Assembly: GCF_000350225.1 (NCBI RefSeq)
Contig: NW_005178626.1
Coordinates: forward strand, 1 to 20,551
Source of the DNA: Chondrus crispus
Taxonomy: Eukaryota; Rhodophyta; Florideophyceae; Gigartinales; Gigartinaceae
Reading direction: 5' to 3'
Length of the DNA stretch: 20,551 bases
Position 1 is the stretch's first letter. The number at the start of each line of letters is the position of its first letter. Made by a program: the position numbers and the translations under genes. Under the pieces are notes generated by a model. That model made no database searches. It was not told where the DNA came from and saw only the letters and a program-made list of their open reading frames with translations. Positions 1 through 8,248 of the stretch are shown piece by piece.

Positions 1-147
1 ATGTCATTTCAACTCTCTACCCTCATCACAGTACTTGTATGTGTAGCAAACTCACACCCTCGCAGTAGGAGAACACCTCGGCATACAGTCGCCCACTCTC
101 GCTAGCTTCAACCTCACTGCAGTGTAGACGACACTTTCTACTCTACA

Positions 148-159
148 TACTGTACAGTA
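148..159. repeat. TACTGTACAGTA palindrome
   Basis: A 12-bp perfect palindrome made of two overlapping inverted heptamers, TACTGTA and TACAGTA. It is one member of a heptamer family dispersed through the non-coding parts of this window. Function unknown. Confidence 0.6.
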
Positions 160-307
160 CCCAAGCCTACTGTCCTGTCCAATTGCCATGTCCATGCGCC
201 CCGTTGCTGTAGATACAGTAGCAACTGCAAGGGGTATCAATCTTACCCGCAGCACTTCTTTTCAACTTTCTCGTGCAACTCTTGTTGCTCGCATCTCATC
301 CATCGTG

Positions 308-329
308 TACTGTATATTACAGTACAGTA
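308..329. repeat. Cluster of three TACTGTA/TACAGTA heptamers
   Basis: Three heptamers lie within 22 bp: TACTGTA at 308, TACAGTA at 318 and TACAGTA at 323. The arrangement gives partial dyad symmetry. It could be a protein-binding cluster or the decayed end of a small repeat; the sequence alone does not decide. Confidence 0.5.
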
Positions 330-960
330 GTCACTGGTATTAGAGCTTAACTGGTCCGACAGCAACTCTTAACGCAAAAAAACCTGCTGCAATACGCAAC
401 ATGAACTGGAACGGCAGTCTCATCAGCGGTTAAAGCTCATCTACCCGACGGATCTACTATCGTGTAGGCACAAGATATGACGAACCCTGTCTTTTTGGCT
501 CCCTACACTGCTTTTATCGTCTTCATTATCTCCTTATCACTCGTTCTTTCCAAACTCGTTTTCTGTTCGCCGCAGAAGCCAATGTTATTAAGAGTGCCTG
601 CGTAAAAACAACCATATATTCACACACGAAGTACACATGCTACATAATCGGGTAATAGACGCTGGAAGCATATGGTTATACATGATTTCCAATACCTAAG
701 GGTGTAGTAAATACGCATCTCATGCTTGTCCATCTAAACGCCAACTCGTAAGAATACTAACAACAATTAAAATCACTCGCCTTTCTGTACCCCCGCCACT
801 ATCGAAATGGATTAGCTTAATTTAAAGACAGGGCGGTGTCTTTGCAGTGAGGTACCAGCCTTACATCGTACTTAAAATGGCAAGGGTCTCCGTCTGACCA
901 ACTTACTTCCCCCCGTACTACCACCTTCCTACAGTAAGCAACATCTTAGCGATCATGCTA

Positions 961-998
961 TCTAGTGTCTAGGTGACAAATGACCTCATATGAGGTCA
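961..998 (+). repeat. Left terminal inverted repeat plus 18-bp palindrome
   Basis: The terminal 12-mer at 961-972 is followed after 8 bp by the perfect palindrome TGACCTCATATGAGGTCA at 981-998. Both parts recur in inverted order at 1390-1431. Confidence 0.65.
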
Positions 999-1040
999 CT
1001 TTTCAACTTATTTTTTCTCTACTTGCGCTAGCTCAACAAG

Positions 1041-1349
1041 ATGGAAAAAGATACTCTCGCTACCGCAGATGACTTCTTCGTTGCGGAAGGGCGGAGTTTG
1101 GTGAGATCTGCACGTCTTTTCCAGCCATTTTTAAAATGCCCAAAAAAGGAGCCTTTTTGACCAACCTCAAAACGTTTTATGTTGATTTCTTCGAAACCAA
1201 AACGCCTGTTTAAAAAGCCAACTCATCATTGAAACTTCATTAGATTCTTAGTCTCTCTGTGCATTGGAAACTGCCATCCCAATGTTTTGCAAGATGTTAA
1301 TGCCGAGGGCAAATACGTTAAAGAAATGGTGTCCAAACTGACTTTTTAA
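1041..1349 (+). pseudogene. Broken coding-like frame inside the TIR element
   Basis: An ATG at 1041 opens a 39-codon frame that ends at TGA 1158-1160. The same frame then continues with only one more stop (TGA at 1230-1232) until TAA at 1347-1349. So about 100 codons carry just two internal stops, both TGA, which is fewer than expected in AT-rich DNA. A second short open stretch in another frame ends at TAA 1211-1213. The translation is mixed basic and hydrophobic and I do not recognise a family. It may be a decayed element protein or a captured gene fragment, or it may be chance. A donor-like GTGAGA lies inside the first segment, but no in-phase acceptor was found. Confidence 0.2.
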
Positions 1350-1389
1350 AGTTTCGATTTAATGTATATATTTTTGCAAAAAAAAAAGC

Positions 1390-1431
1390 TGGCCTCATAT
1401 GAGGTCAAATCGCTTCCGTCTAGACACTAGA
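1390..1431 (-). repeat. Right terminal inverted repeat plus 18-bp palindrome
   Basis: The palindrome copy at 1390-1407 (TGGCCTCATATGAGGTCA) differs from the left copy at one base. The terminal 12-mer at 1420-1431 is an exact inverted copy of 961-972. The spacer between the two parts is 12 bp here and 8 bp at the left end, so the inner and outer repeats are separately conserved modules. Confidence 0.65.
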
Positions 1432-4056
1432 CTGAAAGATTGAGGGCGATTGAGGGCCTATCACAAGCACTTCATCTGATACATCCACCTACACTAGTAG
1501 TTTTTGCAAATATAGCAGCTCCTTGCGAGATTCGCGGAGATCGTGTTTTTCTAATATTTCCCTTGGTGATAGTGACGGCACAAAATATTCGAGAATTGCT
1601 TCGAAGTGCCGGACACGGGCACAAAAAAGTTTCTCTCAACATGGTTCTCTGATTGGTTTGCAACTTTCACCAATGGCAGCCGGTTGTCGAGCAGATTGCA
1701 ATGGTGCAAAAAAAAAGTTGCGATAAAATTTCAATTTTTTTATGTTCCCGGGATCCTCAAAGAAACGGCCAGTTCAGTCGCGAAATGCGTGTTAAAGTTC
1801 ATCGAAACGACTGCGCATTTTGCCATGCACTGTATACCCTTCGTCTGTATGTAGATATCTTCGATATCTGGGGGTGTCTGCCCTGGGACTTTCATACTGC
1901 AGGTACCCTTCATACAGTACTTACTGTACAGAGTGCAGAGGCACACCAAAATTCTTTTTTCAAATCTTTCCAAAAGCCCACAACATGAAGGTGCGAAAAA
2001 AGGCCTTCATTCAGTACTGTAATGGCAAGATTGCAGAATTGTCAGAGTGAAACTCGACTTGACTTTTTTATCGGGTTTAGCAAAAGCTTCTGCATTTGTT
2101 CTTGCAGCAAAAGACGAAATGTGCCCTTTCTACTACATTGACTCGCAACCGAATACATATTCACTCAGGGTTGCGTGACGGTGATCTGTATTGTGTGCTT
2201 GTTGCATTGGGCAGCAATCATGGGTGTAAGTTTCCACTGAAGCAGCACATATGCTGAGCCTATTCATCACGTGAGAGCTCTCAATACGACAGTGAGTATT
2301 GTTCTAAATATGTCCTTTGGGACGTTTCATGCCATCACACTGTACTGTACGATAATCTCCCTACATAAAGCAGATCGCCTCCAGTCTTTTAAATTGAAAT
2401 GAAAGCAATATTCTATACACATCGCCAGAATTGAACGTGAGCATTAAAACATGAGGAGCAAGGTATTTGGATGCACTGTACCCAATAAAGCTCTATTGTT
2501 CCACGTACTGAGATGATAAACATGTGGCTTACCTCTTTACCCTCAAAGCCATATAGTTTTACAAGACCACGAAAGAATACGATGGGCCCTTTCGATAGAA
2601 AATTGTACCCAAAACGAGGTGAGAATGATGATGGGCGTCTAAAATGAGAAAACGCTTTTCAAAGTCTCTGTTGCTATCTGCTTTCAAGAAATTGTGACGT
2701 GCTTTTTGTGCTTCGGGCGTTATGCGCTGGCAGCAATGTACTGCAACACTTGTTTTATCGTTCGCAGTCCCTCTAGTACACTCTGGTAATACCTCAACTA
2801 TGTCCCAAGTGCCTTTGTTTATAGATCATTGCCTTGTTTGTGCCTAGTCGATTTGCGCTGAGGTCGAGGGAAGAAGTTTGGCTACTGTCCCGTGATATAG
2901 TCTCTGAAGTAAAGCTCATTGAATAAAAAACGCGTCGTAACATACGTTTCAACCATCAAAGGGCGGCTTCCCTTCGAGGTCTTGTTGCATCCAACTGTTC
3001 TCTGTTGGTTGCCAGGAGAAACCCTCAACCATCAGAATTGGGACGGAGACTTTTCAAGACGATTTTAGAAGTTAGTGGCTAAATCTGGTGCTCGTTTAGT
3101 TAATCCAAGTCACTTTTCAGAAAGAATAGCTTCCGTACTCGAGATGAATGTAAGTTGACGCGCCAAGCCTGCTCAGAGATGGTTATCTGCTGGCTTGAGA
3201 AGCCAATTAGAATGGTCAGGGAGGCCCAGTGCTTACAGACTCGCACAGTCAGTGTGACCAGAGCTAAGCAAGTGCAAACGTGCGATTGCTGCTCTCGGGC
3301 TGTGGAGCACTGGTTGTGTAATTTCATTTCGACTTATGAAAGAAGGTATTGGTAGCAATATTTGGCCCCAGTGGAACAATTTTTTGAGAGGATTCACATG
3401 CGTATGATGTAAAATTTTAGTTGCCCAAAGCGACACCAGACTCTGTGTAAAAGCGAAGCAATATATGCTACGATTCGGAAAGCTCGCGCGAAAGGTTCAG
3501 CGGGAGAAAGGGGGTACACAGAGCAACTAGTGGAGTTGGACACGTCAGAGTACTGATAGAGATGCCGGAGAGAAGCATACCTCACAAACATAGATCAGTA
3601 GAAGACGAACATCAAGCCGTTTTCCTGCAGACGGGAAGGAACCCCGAACCTGGACTGTTCCAAACAATAATTCTTCTTATACGGCCAAGAAACATGACGG
3701 AAGTAACGGACAAAAGCACCCCTAAGTTAGTTCTCCATTCGGGCTGACAAATTTTCTATGGAAAAAAAGGGATTCGGGCAGAGCCTTCACGAGAAGCACG
3801 CGCATTCGCAATCTAGCATCATCATCTCTTGTTCTATATGAAGGGCGCGCAAGCCACGTGAGTGAAGCATTCGAGTACAGTATTTCCGCGGGTGTATACT
3901 TGGTCAAACGGTTTCCAGCCGTTGGAAAGACAAATAGATATGGCCCCAACCCTCGAGGTCCACTGCACGTCTTCATTGCGCGATGAGCAAAGAAATGGAA
4001 CATGCTTTGTCTCTTTCACATACGTTTACTCTTAAAGCAGCATAGCTCAATATCGA
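1432..4056. other. Long gene-free stretch left of MCM5
   Basis: No gene is recognised in about 2.6 kb. The longest open frames are about 60-110 codons, overlap in several frames, and look like no known protein. There are several poly(A) runs between about 1620 and 1740. TACTGTA/TACAGTA heptamers occur at 1913, 1922, 2015, 2343 and 3876. The right-hand end must contain the MCM5 3' untranslated region, but no clear polyadenylation signal was found. A gene with many small exons cannot be excluded. Confidence 0.5.
1913..1928. repeat. Inverted TACAGTA/TACTGTA pair
   Basis: TACAGTA at 1913-1919 and TACTGTA at 1922-1928 form a 7-bp inverted repeat with a 2-bp spacer (CT). It is the same heptamer family as at 148-159 but with the half-sites facing the other way. 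Confidence 0.55.
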
Positions 4057-6534
4057 TCATTGTGATCGGTAAATATACTTGCGCTGTCGCCTATATTCCA
4101 AGTCTCCGCGCCGCATCATCACTAATATCGCGTTCCGAATGGCAAATTCAGAGTATTTCTCATCAAGAAAATGGTCGATTAGTCGTCTTTCACTAGCCAT
4201 AGACCCGATCGCTAGTCTTCTCTTCAACGCTGCTTCTACCCTTTGAACATCTAGGCGAACATCTGGGCGAAGTGCGCCCTCTGCAGATTGAATCGCACCA
4301 GCATTTGCAGAATCTAGAGTTGCCACCTTGAACAAGCGTATTGCCTCAGTCACGTGTCTCTCCGTGACTGTTGAGTCCAGCGTCATCTTTGCCAACGCCT
4401 CAGAAATGCGCACAATGGCTTCCAGTTGTCGCACTGTAATAGGAACTGTATTGCCAGATTCCTCGTCATCTCCTAGTTGTTTTGCTCGCATCTGCTCCCG
4501 AATAGATACATAATTGGTGCGCAACAGCTCGGCGCCTTCTACAGAGAGCCTCGGTGATGCGCGTGTGCGAGCGTAAGCAATGTAACGTTTCAGAGAATTG
4601 ATATCCAGGCGAGCCTCATTTCCTTCGCCGATGACTCCGTAAGCTGCACCATCATTGACATCAAGTTCGGCTCCATCTCTGCCCGCGTTTCCTTTCCCAG
4701 AGCTGCCCTTTCCAAAAATACCAGAGCGTGATCCATTGGTCTTCTCAGAGCCCCGTTGATGTAGGCTCAAAACATGCTCTGCTATCATCTTGTCCCTTGC
4801 ATCATCACGGACATCTCGAACAATAAAGATTAAATCAAATCTCGAGAGAATAGTGCTCTGAAATTCAATGTTCTCCGCACTAGATCTTGTGTCATCATAC
4901 CTTCCGAAAGCGGGATTTGCCGCGGCAAGGACGGCTGACCTTGCATTCAAAACTGCAGTTATACCTGCCTTGGCAATGGAGATGGTCTGCTGCTCCATAG
5001 CCTCATGGATGGCGACTCGGTCCTGAAGCCGCATCTTATCAAACTCATCAATACAGACAAGCCCTCCGTCCGCCAAAACCATTGCACCGCCTTCCAGATG
5101 GAACTCACCGTGAGCCTTATCCTTAATAACACTAGCGGTGAGGCCAGCAGCGGAACTTCCCTTTCCGCTGGTGTACACGCTGATTGGGGCCACGCGTTCA
5201 GCGTATTTGAGCATTTGGCTTTTCGCAGTACTTGGATCTCCGAGGAGGAGGACATTGATATCTCCCCGCAGTCGCATCCCATCCGGTAAGGTCTTATCCA
5301 GCGCACCGCCGAAAAGTTGGGCAGCAATGGCCTTCTTGATATCCTTGTGTCCGAAAATTTCCGGTGCTACACTTCTAGAAATGATATCGCAAAGTCCCGG
5401 AGTGCGAGAAATACGCAGCATGGCCTCTTCTTCTTCAAATCCAAAAGACACTGCCGTTCTGCTACCAGAGTAGCCTGCCCCTTCCCGAATCTTGAGCCCC
5501 AGCACCCTCAGATAAGGTGCCCGTGCACTAATCGAGAGACTAGATCCCGAGGACATTCGCTTATTGCCACGACCAACACCGGGAGCTGCCGCCCCGGAGA
5601 CCGAGTAAATACCAATCACGTCAACTCGAACGCCAGGGCTCACAAGATCTGTGAGATACCTGTCGCAGCTGAGACTGATGCTTCGAGGCATCTCTCCTGT
5701 TGGGACACACTCGGGCAGCTCTTGAAGCTTCAGAGTCTGGTTATCCATGAACTTACTGTCATCTGCAAGCACTACGTAGGGGTCAAGCGGACAGTCGACT
5801 TCATTCTCACCTAAAACACGGCGGCAAGTTCTCGGCACTGCAAACCCTCCGAGGCCAGGGTTGACACCAACTGTGATTTTGTCGTTGCAGTTTCTGCATC
5901 GCAGAACGACAGCTGTTCCTTTGCAGCGAACCTTGGAAGACGCGATCACAATTCCGGACACAGCAACAAGCTTGGAAACATCAGAAGATCCTAGAGCTCG
6001 GATTTCTCGTCCAGTTTCATTGCTTCGCAAAATGACTTGTACTCCTCTGCGGGAGATATCATTCAAAGAGGCACTTTGAGCATTGTCATCTTGATCAGCG
6101 GCAGTACCACTGGGACGATCTTGAGGCTGGGCCGGGGTTTCCCGTTGTCCATCAGTTGCTATGACATCTTCGATGGCAGTGTTCTGAAGCACGGCAGCAG
6201 CCTCAGTGGCTGCTCGCTCGGCCTGGACAATTGCTCGGTCCGGTCCTTCGCGAATGGTAGCCGCAAGTGGAGCATCGAAATGTGTGAGATGGGCCAGCTC
6301 GACAGAGAGAGAGAGAGTACCAGCATTCACAGCGGCCCGAAGACGGTCTCGGTATGTGTAACGGTATCTTTCGTTAGCGAAGCCTAGTACGAATGCCTTG
6401 AATCGACGGCGAACCTCCACAGCCGAAAGAATGTTCCCGCGTCCAGACTCTGCCGCAGAACCAGACGCTGCCTGTGCCTCGTCCTCTTGGTTCTGGTACG
6501 AGTAGTAGACGGTCCCTTCATCGTAGCCGTCCAT
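4057..6534 (-). CDS. MCM5: DNA replication licensing factor MCM5
   Basis: A single uninterrupted frame encodes 825 residues of the MCM5 subunit of the hexameric MCM2-7 helicase, which is loaded at origins in G1 and unwinds DNA in S phase. The N-terminal domain has a zinc finger with cysteines at 213, 216, 237 and 248. The AAA+ core shows Walker A GDPSTAKS (432-439), Walker B LVCIDEF (492-498) and the arginine-finger motif SRFD (564-567). The segment ITVRQLEAIVRISEALAKM (699-717) is typical of MCM5, and a C-terminal winged-helix region ends the protein. It is longer than usual MCM5 proteins (about 730-780) because of a low-complexity linker near 110-160 and a Gly/Ser-rich insert near 594-640. 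The start is the first ATG, with A at -3. E2F-like sites lie upstream. Confidence 0.97.
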   Translation of the reverse strand: MDGYDEGTVYYSYQNQEDEAQAASGSAAESGRGNILSAVEVRRRFKAFVLGFANERYRYTYRDRLRAAVNAGTLSLSVELAHLTHFDAPLAATIREGPDRAIVQAERAATEAAAVLQNTAIEDVIATDGQRETPAQPQDRPSGTAADQDDNAQSASLNDISRRGVQVILRSNETGREIRALGSSDVSKLVAVSGIVIASSKVRCKGTAVVLRCRNCNDKITVGVNPGLGGFAVPRTCRRVLGENEVDCPLDPYVVLADDSKFMDNQTLKLQELPECVPTGEMPRSISLSCDRYLTDLVSPGVRVDVIGIYSVSGAAAPGVGRGNKRMSSGSSLSISARAPYLRVLGLKIREGAGYSGSRTAVSFGFEEEEAMLRISRTPGLCDIISRSVAPEIFGHKDIKKAIAAQLFGGALDKTLPDGMRLRGDINVLLLGDPSTAKSQMLKYAERVAPISVYTSGKGSSAAGLTASVIKDKAHGEFHLEGGAMVLADGGLVCIDEFDKMRLQDRVAIHEAMEQQTISIAKAGITAVLNARSAVLAAANPAFGRYDDTRSSAENIEFQSTILSRFDLIFIVRDVRDDARDKMIAEHVLSLHQRGSEKTNGSRSGIFGKGSSGKGNAGRDGAELDVNDGAAYGVIGEGNEARLDINSLKRYIAYARTRASPRLSVEGAELLRTNYVSIREQMRAKQLGDDEESGNTVPITVRQLEAIVRISEALAKMTLDSTVTERHVTEAIRLFKVATLDSANAGAIQSAEGALRPDVRLDVQRVEAALKRRLAIGSMASERRLIDHFLDEKYSEFAIRNAILVMMRRGDLEYRRQRKYIYRSQ

Positions 6535-6911
6535 TTTTTTCTTGCCGGTAGTTTCAAAAAGGGTTCTGCGGTCGGATTGTTGCCAACGTGTCGTGTCTTA
6601 GATTAGCAAGTAAATTTCTCGAATGAATCCAAAAGATGTTGAAGGAACGATAGAGACGGAAACAAGCTGTGAATGGCTCTGGAATCAAGGTGTGAGTCGA
6701 AAGTCCTTTTCAGGGGATCGGGAACCTTGCTTGTTGGCTGCTCTAAAGGTTCGGGTCAGAGATGCTTCGTCCGGTGATAACAAGAACGATGTGTGTGACC
6801 CTCGCAATCGGTTTAGAGTTAGGAGTACAAGCGGCTGTGGCCCCCCCACACGAAGTCTGCCCGGCCCCACCCACGCCTGATAGACCAGTTGCGTCGACTT
6901 TGTTTCACATT

Positions 6912-6934
6912 TTGGCGGGAGCACTTCCCGCCAA
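6912..6934. promoter_or_regulatory. Inverted pair of E2F/DP-like sites upstream of MCM5
   Basis: TTGGCGGGA (6912-6920) and TCCCGCCAA (6926-6934) are perfect inverted copies with a 5-bp spacer. Including the bases before them, each strand matches the E2F/DP consensus WTTSSCSS (TTTGGCGG on plus, ATTGGCGG on minus). The pair lies 377 bp upstream of the MCM5 ATG. MCM genes are established E2F targets in animals and plants, so G1/S control of MCM5 is the natural reading. Binding itself is inferred. Confidence 0.65.
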
Positions 6935-7170
6935 TTTGTGTCATCGATTTGAGAAACTGTAATGTTTGTGGAAATATAGTAGAAAATGGATTGATGTCTG
7001 TAAGGCGGAAGCATCCTACTACTAGTGATATGTATGAGCCAAATGCACCAGTGCTCAACGCACGGGGCCTCCACGGCGCACTGGGCTCATACCGTACCCG
7101 AAACCGGATTCGTCCACTTGTATGAGATTTTGTCCAGATCCTGAGCTCTGAAGCCAGAAGGCATGATTGT

Positions 7171-7191
7171 TATGATACAAGTTGTATCATA
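7171..7191. promoter_or_regulatory. 21-bp dyad TATGATACAA-G-TTGTATCATA
   Basis: Two perfect 10-bp arms flank a single G. Such a symmetric site is unlikely by chance and could bind a dimeric regulator. It lies 636 bp upstream of the MCM5 ATG. No known factor is recognised. Confidence 0.4.
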
Positions 7192-8248
7192 CAACGCAAT
7201 AGTCGTTGAGATTGGCGAAGGCATTTCCTTTACCGCAAAGCCCAATTAAAAGATTTGTTCGGGCGCAAAATACTGGTTCTTCGTCATATACTGCCTACCA
7301 AGCGAGATAAGTTGGGATACGGCCACATTCCTGTCTTGTTACCAGAAGTCTGAGATTGACAAATTAGAGAAAGTCCCGGGTGTGTAATGGTTTCATTCCA
7401 AAGAATCGAGTTACATTAAAACTAGCACAAAGTCCAGATGGCATCTCTCGTCCTCGCAATCTCGGATACTCTGTTATCACATGTGTCCAATCGTCTTGAT
7501 AATGCGTTAGTGACCTCAATATGTGACCAGGGTCGAGCTGATCGCAAGGCCCCAACACCCCTTGTACTTAACAGCATATCAATATGTAGACAGCCGGTGT
7601 TGAGGCTGTGGTATCTGTTGGTATCTTCAGAAGCCATTTTCTAAAAAGTCACTTTCACTTCTTCCGCGAATTCCAGAAGCAAGTCGAAACGTTTCTGCGC
7701 TGTTTAATCCATAACTCATTTTATTTTTGAAGAGAAGCTGTTGGCGGAAAGGCTCTGACGGAGAACTCTCGACAGGGCTACAAAGAGCCCGGACCTTTTC
7801 CAAAAGCAGGGTACACCGCAGGTGGTTTCGTGATGTCAGACAAATAGTGAACTACTGCTTCAGATGTTTACATGTTATTGGTAAATGGGCCTTTAAAACC
7901 TCCACCATTGCACAAGTAGCGTTCTGGAGATACCCTAAGTGCAAATTTTTTTGGATGACTACACGTAAAAGGCAGGCGGGATGCCCAGCAATCTAATACT
8001 CACACGTAGAACTGGGAATGACGTACAGTTCAAAAAATATTGGAGCCGTTGAAACACTGCTGCACAGCGTGATCCGGGTTTCTTCTGTTGAACCCAGAGC
8101 TTTTGATCTCTCCTGGTGGGGCTCCATGACACAGCATTCTGGCTTTATCCTCAACACCAAAATACGCCGATGTCACAATAATAGTATATCCTCGACTTTA
8201 TAAACGCGGGAAACTGCCGCAAATCTTCTTCCGAGATCTGTCTTTCCC

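Larger units (their letters stand above)
1..960. other. Gene-free stretch with TACTGTA/TACAGTA heptamers
   Basis: No convincing coding region is present. Open frames are short and their translations have no family-like pattern. The notable content is seven copies of TACTGTA or its reverse complement TACAGTA, at 148, 153, 214, 308, 318, 323 and 930. The copies at 148-159 overlap to form the perfect palindrome TACTGTACAGTA. Those at 308-329 form a dense triple cluster. The sequence is AT-richer than the gene block at the right of the window. Confidence 0.6.
961..1431. mobile_element. MITE-like element with nested palindromic termini
   Basis: The element is 471 bp. Its outer ends are perfect 12-bp inverted repeats, TCTAGTGTCTAG at 961-972 and CTAGACACTAGA at 1420-1431. 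Just inside each end is an 18-bp palindrome, perfect on the left and with one mismatch on the right. This symmetric layout is typical of small non-autonomous DNA transposons. The flanking trinucleotides are CTA (958-960) and CTG (1432-1434), so there is no clean target-site duplication. No transposase frame is seen, only a short, broken coding-like stretch (1041-1349). A transposon superfamily cannot be assigned: the ends contain CACTA-like letters, but not in the orientation of CACTA-type termini. Confidence 0.6.
6535..8248. other. Intergenic region upstream of MCM5
   Basis: No coding region is recognised. It serves as the MCM5 upstream region and lies downstream of the ABC transporter that ends at 8249. 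It holds a run of eight C (6840-6847), a back-to-back E2F-like pair (6912-6934) and a 21-bp dyad (7171-7191). Short open frames (up to 129 codons) overlap each other in several frames and resemble no family. Confidence 0.5.

Noticed and set aside
981..998. Nuclear-receptor-like everted half-sites (TGACCT...AGGTCA) in the palindrome
   Set aside because: Nuclear receptors are an animal family, and the motif is better explained as part of the transposon-like terminus, since it recurs at the other end.
1653..1988. A 111-codon plus-strand frame in the left gene-free region
   Set aside because: Frames in this stretch overlap in several registers, the translation resembles no family, and the region contains long A runs typical of non-coding DNA.
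2239..2260. A U6-snRNA-like string (GCAGCACATAT)
   Set aside because: The match stops after about 11 bases and none of the following conserved U6 core is present.
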